Position numbers and translations under genes: made by a program. From contig JAWQRM010000312.1 of assembly GCA_033557675.1 (NCBI GenBank), positions 1-24,319 of the forward strand: DNA of 24,319 bases, in the 5' to 3' direction. Within the stretch, counting starts at the first letter, position 1. Every line of letters begins with the position of its first letter. The DNA is from Coptodactyla brooksi. Lineage: Eukaryota > Arthropoda > Insecta > Coleoptera > Scarabaeidae. Below, piece after piece: positions 18,816-24,319 of the stretch. Below the pieces are notes generated by a model. The model was given only the letters and a program-made list of their open reading frames with translations, had not been told where the DNA came from and searched no databases.

Positions 18816-18947
18816 CTTTTAATACTTTGATAAGAACAAGTTCATATCATCATCAGCGTTGAATAACTAATCTGATTGTATATGATATGGTGGATATGAC
18901 ATTACTTCTCAACCAAGCTCCTATAATTTTTGACGAGCCACTATAGA

Positions 18948-19379
18948 CTAATAATTGATTGCTACATTTAATTTCACTAGTTTACAGTACACATCCAAAC
19001 TTATCGTTTGGTTCCTTGGAAACAGCTCAAAATACACAACACCTTTGTAATCCGACCAAATTGACTGCTTGACCTTCCTTTGATGCAATTTAGCTTTCGA
19101 TATGGGTTGTGTTGATTCATCATATTCGCTCCGTGATCTTTTTCCATTATTGTGAACGTAAACAATCCACTTTTCATCATAAGCTATTATTTGTCTCGAA
19201 GATTGATCATCTTCGTTGCGCTTGAAGTGCAAATTATAGATGTTAATGATAGTTGGAAAATAAACTTGGTGCTTTACACCAATTTCATGTTACGCCAATT
19301 TCGATTTGATTTTATTATGGCTTTGATGTGGTCTTCATTAACTGCAGTTGGTCGATAGGAATGTTGGTCAGCTTTGAGT
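18948..19379 (-). pseudogene. Mariner transposase relic
   Basis: The - strand frame 19232-18948 reads FKRNEDDQSS, IAYDEKWIVY (first catalytic Asp in the DEKW motif), KLHQRKVKQSIWSDYKGVVY, FELFPRNQTISLDVYC, which is the mariner catalytic-core order. A second piece, YRPTAVNEDHIKAIIKSNR, lies upstream on the same strand (about 19290-19379) in another frame with a stop, and matches the helix-turn-helix region. The region around the second catalytic Asp and the C-terminus are gone, so the element cannot encode an active enzyme. No clear terminal repeats were found. It lies in the SRRM2 intron. Confidence 0.85.
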
Positions 19380-21031
19380 GAAAAATCCATAACGAGATTT
19401 AGTAAACTAATTCTGACTAGTGGGTTCTATTAAGATATAAACACTATAAACTTCACAGATCGCTTATGAGCGCCGGTAGCTTTCTTGCCTTTACGAAAAT
19501 AAAAAGCAAAATATAAGGAAGTATATCCATGTTAAAACTCAATACTAAACTAAGACCTTTACATAAAATTACATACAAGTAACTTTAAAAGCAAAATAAA
19601 AGCAACTGCTAGAAAAGAAATAAATCATTTCATTGACAGAAGTCATTCAAAAAATTATCAAATCCATCTATTTGAGATAATTTAAATTACTTTTGCAAGA
19701 ACCTGATGATGGAAACAATTGTCATAATGCATTTTCAAACTAAGATAAAATAATGGTTGTAATTATCAATTAACAAGCTAAATTTTGCCAAATTGCTTCT
19801 ATAACATAGATTATAGAAGATAGAGACTATATTCATTTATTCCCTGTTCGATTCAAAAAGTCGTATACTTCAAATGCATTCTTTCGCTAAGGTTCACCAG
19901 GCTTACTGGGTGGTACATCAAAGGATATTCGTTAGCAAACTAGTGATACTGGGTATGCAGTCCCAAAGTGAAGTAGTGGGATTCGATGATAGATTTTGAG
20001 TAGTAAGGGGCATGCTATTTAAAAAGTGCAATTATAAATCAAAGTGATATTGTTTTATTACAAACTCATTAATTTATATAGAGGCCATGTATGTTTTAAG
20101 GAAACAATCCGCATGGAATATCGGTTGGTTTTCATTGGATATTCTTATTTTTTAAGACTGAACAGGTTCTTCTTCTTCCTCAATTATGTACAGCTACTAG
20201 CAATTATTGAATATACCTTAAATATATCTAGTATTAGCAAAACTGAAATTAAAGAAACTAGAATTTCCAGTGAATTTGATTGAACAATGGCAAACATATG
20301 TATTGAATTAAATTGTCCCCAAAAATAACTAGATATGGATTTGGTGATTACTCCTCTCAATAACTGCATGCTACATCTTGTAATAAAATGAAATGGCCCT
20401 AAGCACTAAACATCTGTAATGAAACCTGAGTACTTGGAAGTATGTAATTAGTCTGTTAATGAACATCTTATGATATACCTCCCAGTGAGCGTGAGTAAGC
20501 AAAGCTGAACGAATGCATTTAGTGGTGGTTCTTCTCCATTTATCCATTTATCTTCGTTCCTCTATTACTTTATGCATCGTACCCAGAATAAATTCACAGG
20601 AACACATTTGCTACCATTTGTTCCTCTGACTGCATCTGCTGTTTATAAATGAATCGACCTTTGTAGAGATCAAAGGTTATATTGCAGACCAAGAGGACCC
20701 AATGCTTTGTTACATGTTCTCACCCATTCCTTATTATTTTCGGGTGATGTTTTCCAGCTTAAAACTATCCAGTTCTAGGTCTTCTCTTTCTCGCTGTAAA
20801 TTGTACTAATAGTTTTAGAAAGTAGTTTTAAATAAAGTGGTAGATTTTGCCATCCCTTGTGTTCTATATCCAACTTATTTTATGTTAATATAGAGTCTCT
20901 TTCTTTGTCTCTGCTGTTTCCAAAAAATATCTTGCATTTAACCATCTCTGCATACCTGATTTTTCCAAGGAGAAAAAATCACCTCATCATATCATATGAG
21001 ATTCTGCACTATTACTAACTAAATAATTAAC
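19380..21031. other. Intronic stretch without identified features
   Basis: No gene or clear repeat unit. The segments near 19850-20000 and 20480-20760 have a more even base composition and may be old mobile-element sequence, but neither strand gave a recognisable protein. Reading frames at 20044-20283 look like chance. Confidence 0.35.
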
Positions 21032-21574
21032 ACTTCAGAAAGAAGCAAACAACAGCACAAACTATTTGGATATCATAGTCACCACGAAAGAAGACAAATT
21101 AAAATACAAGATTTGTAGAGAACCGCCGGAAACTGATAACATAATCCATTACACTTCATTGCACCCCAAGCGACAGACCGAAGCAACATTTAGAAGTCTA
21201 CTCCAGAGGTAGGAAACAATTTTAATGTAGAGGGAGGATTACAAACAAGAATTAGACATCATATGATAAATAACTAATAGACAAATAGCTGACAAACAGG
21301 AAGAAAGTTTATCGATAGAAGATACAAAGAACACATAACATCCTGTATAAAAAGCTCCAATTACACATTGCATTTCCACAAAAATTCCCACATACCTGGA
21401 AATGGAGAGCAGAATTTCCAAATCATAAAAATTTTGGGCAAAAGCAAAAAACTGAATATTCACCTAAGAGAAAACCTAGAAATATTCAGAGAAAGTATCA
21501 AAAATCCCACAATAAATATCCAGGTAAATATCAGTTCCCATCCTATATTCCAGCCACTTAAATTCCTACAGTAA
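21032..21574 (+). pseudogene. Penelope-like element relic: end of RT and GIY-YIG module
   Basis: The first frame (about 21032-21208) reads NSTNYLDIIVTTKEDKLKYK, ICREPPETDNIIHYTSLHP and so on to FRSLLQR, then a stop. This matches the end of the reverse transcriptase of Penelope-like elements (FLDL...RKPT.TD..IH..S.HP pattern). After a gap with stops, QTGRKFIDRRYKEH resumes the GIY-YIG nuclease helix, followed by NYTLHFHKNSHIPGN and IIKILGKSKKLNIHLRENLE, the usual C-terminal pattern, ending at a TAA at 21574. The GIY and YIG strands are not recognisable and stops interrupt the frame, so it is a dead 5'-truncated copy. Confidence 0.75.
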
Positions 21575-21585
21575 AACAATAATCC

Positions 21586-21608
21586 ATAATAATAATAATA
21601 ATAATAAT
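21586..21608. repeat. ATA trinucleotide run
   Basis: A simple (ATA)n repeat directly after the Penelope-like relic; it may be the remnant of the element's tail or a plain microsatellite. Confidence 0.85.
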
Positions 21609-21739
21609 GTGTTCTATTATCCCAACAGAAAAATCCTACAGAGAGATAATATGAAGTTAAACTATTAAACTAAAAAGCAAGTGTACATCCGAACGAATAC
21701 AGAAACAAAAGAAAAAGCGCAAATAAAACGGATAATAAT

Positions 21740-22030
21740 TCACAAATAAAAGTCAGCTGCACGCATCACACGGTTGATAGGTGAATTAAGCCCCACATTG
21801 CTAGAGGCACGACGGGTAACAAACACACAGGTCTCTCTTGACGACACACTCGGAACCCGAAAATTAAGCTGCTGCAGCAGATCGGGCGAAGCAACACGCC
21901 CATAAACAAGACCATGAGCCAAACGGACACCGGCGCCGAGACGCCTCTGCTCCAAGGAAACCAAACCATACCGCGACAGAAAATCATTAAAGTCCCAGAG
22001 TCCTCTTCTCGGGTAGTAGCCGAATTCCAA
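21740..22030 (-). pseudogene. Non-LTR retrotransposon, C-terminal fragment
   Basis: The - strand frame reads DFNDFLSRYGLVSLEQRR, LAHGLVYGRVASPDLLQQLNF and NVGLNSPINRVMRAADFYL. The pattern SLEQRR...FVYG...P.LL..L.FRVP...NVGLNSPINRVMR is the typical extreme C-terminus of arthropod LINE reverse transcriptase proteins of the jockey/CR1/R1 kind. The fragment is 96 codons and uninterrupted, and is GC-richer than its flanks, so it may be a fairly young 5'-truncated insertion. The exact clade cannot be told from this piece. Confidence 0.7.
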
Positions 22031-22403
22031 GAATCATATATAAAATTCATCACATATAAAAGCAAATAACACCACGTCTTGAAAATAGCGATGAGCTGAA
22101 ATATGTCAACAAATAAAAAAAATAGTGCTCGTCAATTAAGGATCAATAATGATCAGGAGCAAGAGTTTTACACATAATGTGTAAGATGAAGCAAGGAAGA
22201 AAATATATAAACACTAACTAAATAGTATTAAACAAAAATCATTTTCTTAGGCATTCATTAAATCTCCTAGGCATACTTAAAATTCAGTGATCTATGATGG
22301 ATTAAAGTATTTGATTTCAACTTTGCTGAACCCGCTTATAGAATTCAGAAATATTGTTGGGGACGTTGTAACTTTGTTGTGTTGTTGAAAGTGCTTCTTG
22401 CAG
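22031..22403. other. AT-rich spacer, nothing recognised
   Basis: No open frame or repeat could be supported in this stretch. Confidence 0.4.
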
Positions 22404-22437
22404 ATGTGACACTAAATCGGTGCATTTAGTATCACAT
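22404..22437. repeat. Near-perfect hairpin upstream of a hammerhead-like motif
   Basis: ATGTGACACTAAAT pairs with ATTTAGTATCACAT around a short CGGTGC loop. It lies about 60 bases before the motif at 22495-22539 and could belong to the same element. Confidence 0.6.
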
Positions 22438-22494
22438 ATTTTGTGCATTTATATAGCATGTAGGTGCATTCAAAAGTGCATAATGACAAGTCAT

Positions 22495-22539
22495 TTTCCT
22501 GAAGAAGGTTTATTAGATAAACTGAAACATATGTCGAGA
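22495..22539 (+). ncRNA. Hammerhead-like motif with intact GAAAC
   Basis: CTGAAGA at 22499-22505, extra A, stem II GGTTTA-TTAGA-TAAACT (one G-T pair), GAAAC at 22524-22528, two-pair stem III with loop ATAT, triplet GTC at 22533-22535, and GAGA pairing weakly with TTTC to form stem I. Only the U-to-A change in the CTGATGA box departs from the 23398 copy's core. Confidence 0.55.
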
Positions 22540-22687
22540 TTCAAAGCAGTGTTGTTGTGGTTAAGCTGTTTGTTATTTTTAACTACAAGACCACAGATCC
22601 CCGTTTTCTCAAATAAATTGTAATGGTGGAAGAGGTTCGGCAAACAGGATTCTCCATAAGGAAAAGTACCAGACTTTTAAGGTACAA

Positions 22688-22708
22688 CTAGTTCAAAAGT
22701 TGAACTAG
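22688..22708. repeat. Perfect nine-pair hairpin
   Basis: CTAGTTCAA and TTGAACTAG around a three-base AAG loop, just before the DDE transposase relic. No role is assigned. Confidence 0.7.
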
Positions 22709-22740
22709 AGAACTGCAATGAAAATCCGAAGTTTGTTAAC

Positions 22741-23385
22741 ATCGTCTTTCAGATGAAGCAATATTTTGTTTGCATGGCATGGTAAACAGGCATAATTTGT
22801 TACTGGACGACTGAGAATCCTCATGGAATGATAGAAAGCTGGGTCATATCCAGCATCGACAAGAGCTTAATGTGTGGGCTGGAACTGTGGGTAACTGCAT
22901 TATGGGGCCTTATTTCTTTGACCAAAATTTAAGTAGTGAACGGTATTTTGCTTTCTTACGGTTTCTTACGGTTTGATTTTTTTCTTACGGCTCGTACCAT
23001 CCCTTGCTGTTATGTTCTCAAACGAACCAGAAGCTCATCTACCTGATCCATGGATTTGGTTTTAGCAAGACAGAGCATCTCTGTGTTATACCTTTGCAGT
23101 TAGGACATACTTGGACGATGGGTTCCCAAATTGCTGGATTGGATGGGGAGGGACTAGATAGTGACCAGCTAGATCCCCAGATTTAACATGCATAGGCTAT
23201 TTCTTATGGAGATATTTGGAAAGTAAGGTATACGAGTACAAGTCACACACAATTGTTGAGCTAAAGGCAACTAGAATAAACGAAATCGGCTTAGTTACGT
23301 CAGAAACGATGGAAAATGTGCAAAGAGTTTGTTAGCCGACTAGGGCATTGTCTTGCTGAAAACGGAGGACACTTCTAACATTTAA
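22741..23385 (+). pseudogene. DDE transposase relic of the IS630/Tc1/mariner kind
   Basis: Pieces in shifting + frames follow the order of a transposase family common in insects: SDEAIFCLHGMVNRHN near 22750, LNVWAGTVGNCIMGPYFF and NLSSERYFAFL at 22866-22960, then an insertion of three TTTCTTACGG copies, WIGWGG and PARSPDL near 23130-23185, and FLWRYLESKVYEYKSHTI to the C-terminus near 23385. Several frameshifts and stops break it. The first catalytic Asp (SDEA) and the SPDL Asp are visible. I cannot name the subfamily with certainty. Confidence 0.75.
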
Positions 23386-23397
23386 GAGTCTTTCATC

Positions 23398-23440
23398 GCT
23401 CCTGATGATGCTAACATGGTTAGCGAAACGTGCGTCGAGC
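23398..23440 (+). ncRNA. Hammerhead ribozyme-like motif, best copy
   Basis: GCTC and GAGC form stem I. CTGATGA at 23402-23408 is the exact conserved box. After one extra T, stem II is GCTAAC-ATG-GTTAGC (six perfect pairs). GAAAC at 23425-23429 is exact. Stem III would be only two pairs (A-U and C-G) with loop GTGC, followed by the triplet GTC. Cleavage would be expected after C 23436. The layout is a type I hammerhead with minimal stem III, as known from Penelope-like retroelements. The extra base before stem II departs from the classical core, so activity is not assured. Confidence 0.65.
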
Positions 23441-23753
23441 ATCCTCTCTACAAATTTTGTGGTAGTGGTGACTTCGTTTTACTTTTTTAATGTAATCTAT
23501 TCAAAATTATACATTGTTGAAAACAGATTAAAAAACTCCATCGAAATAAAGAATAAAATTTATAGGTTGTCATTAAAAAAATATTGATGATGTCATTACT
23601 CAAAATACAATTGACAAAAAAATCTGAATAACCTCAAAACAAAATTGTTCGCACATGGTGAATATTGTATTTTTTAATCGCATAGAATCTAAGCTCATGA
23701 ACGAACAAAGTTAATCTGGGTATAGATCACGATAAAAAAGTAAACTCTTTTTT
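23441..23753. other. AT-rich tail after the hammerhead-like motif
   Basis: Begins with the GTGGTAGTGG stretch shared with the copy near 5930 (- strand). A 60-codon frame runs from 23405 across the motif and is considered fortuitous. No other feature was recognised. Confidence 0.4.
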
Positions 23754-23801
23754 CTGTACAATATTTCGAAACGGAATTTATTGTTTCTTCATCAGGTACA
23801 G
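23754..23801 (-). ncRNA. Hammerhead-like motif with different stem sequences
   Basis: On the - strand: CTGTAC, CTGATGA (exact), extra A, stem II GAAAC-AATAAATTCC-GTTTC, GAAA (exact), TATT, then GTACAG closing a six-pair stem I. Both conserved boxes are intact. Stem III is reduced to at most one pair with an ATT triplet, so this copy may be inactive alone. Confidence 0.55.
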
Positions 23802-24319
23802 TAAATTTGAGTAATTATGAAATCATCGAAATGTTGGGAAATAAGATTATCGAAAGCTGACATCAAAACAAGTTAAACGTTTAAAAAAGTTAAATTTAAA
23901 CGATTAAAAATCCATGAAAAAATCAAACGTAAAACAAGTGCAACAGGTGAAGCCGATTAAAATTATGAACAACAATTAAATAGCAAGGATGTAATCTTTA
24001 AAAACTTAGGTTTCTGTTTTGGCATTTTTAAATTATTTTACGTAAAACTAAACTAACTCAGGTAGATAGCAGCGTTAAAACAACTTTACACGTGCGTTGC
24101 CGCAGGAGGAATGTACGAGGAAGGATTGTAAGCTTTCCTACATTTACAAATACGAAAGACACCGGGGAATTACAGAAACGATGTGTTTTAACATACTAGG
24201 TGGAGTGAAAAGTAACCTCCTTGACCGCCAGAATGCGCTGCTACTGCAAAAAAGGTTATGGTGCCTTGAAGTCCGTTCATATTTAGGCAGACATGCCAAA
24301 TTTCAGTGCGATACTGTAT
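23802..24319. other. Intronic sequence to window end; possible element start
   Basis: AT-rich up to about 24060, then more even composition. The segment from 24196, CTAGGTGGAGTGAAAAGTAA, resembles the kind of end found on mariner-like elements (TA-flanked, AAAAGTAAC), but the window stops before it can be tested. Confidence 0.3.

Noticed and set aside
19698..19725. CTGATGATGGAAAC, which has both hammerhead boxes close together
   Set aside because: There is no room for stem II between the boxes, and no flanking stem I could be found.
18948..24319. A third coding exon of SRRM2 further downstream
   Set aside because: I looked for the conserved THQ-type segment after a 3' splice site and found none; the region holds only mobile-element relics.
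1..24319. CRISPR arrays, bacterial operons or a prokaryotic defence system
   Set aside because: The genes have introns and the repeats are eukaryotic elements; no regularly spaced short direct repeats with unique spacers were seen.

Overview
The window looks like AT-rich insect nuclear DNA, possibly from a beetle. Its genes have spliceosomal introns with GT/AG ends, AATAAA signals and long AT-rich non-coding stretches. It also holds decayed mobile elements typical of arthropods: mariner, a second DDE transposase, a Penelope-like element with a GIY-YIG module, a non-LTR retrotransposon and foldback elements. Species assignment is inference. All three genes, and the broken copy of one of them, lie on the + strand.

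Layout. (1) 457-3340: the 3' part of a DAPK-family kinase gene of the DRAK/STK17 type, in three visible coding exons; the 5' exon(s) lie outside the window. A foldback MITE sits in its second visible intron, and its C-terminal exon shows signs of alternative splicing. (2) About 4820-6640: mobile-element debris, including a 185-base foldback. (3) 6620-11589: a gene with a likely non-coding first exon and one large coding exon for a 922-residue acidic protein made largely of tandem repeats; I do not recognise the family. (4) 14357-15992: a truncated, start-less second copy of that repeat region, best read as a pseudogene, with a patchy identity profile that suggests gene conversion. (5) 16621 to beyond the window: the 5' end of the SRRM2/SRm300/Cwc21 splicing-factor gene, with a likely non-coding exon, coding exon 1 (16907-17145), coding exon 2 (17611-17715), and then an intron that still has not ended at the window edge. 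Its introns hold an inverted dimer of tRNA-like sequences, a roughly 690-base inverted repeat, and relics of mariner, PLE, LINE and DDE elements.

The most interesting signal is a dispersed family of hammerhead-ribozyme-like motifs, at seven sites in six loci. The best site is 23398-23440 (+). All share one architecture: stem I, CTGAWGA, one extra base, stem II, GAAAC, a two-base-pair stem III, an NUH triplet, then the other strand of stem I. Stem sequences differ between loci while pairing is kept, which is covariation visible within one window. Hammerheads are known in Penelope-like elements, and a PLE relic lies close by at 21032-21574. The extra base before stem II is shared by every site and departs from the textbook core.
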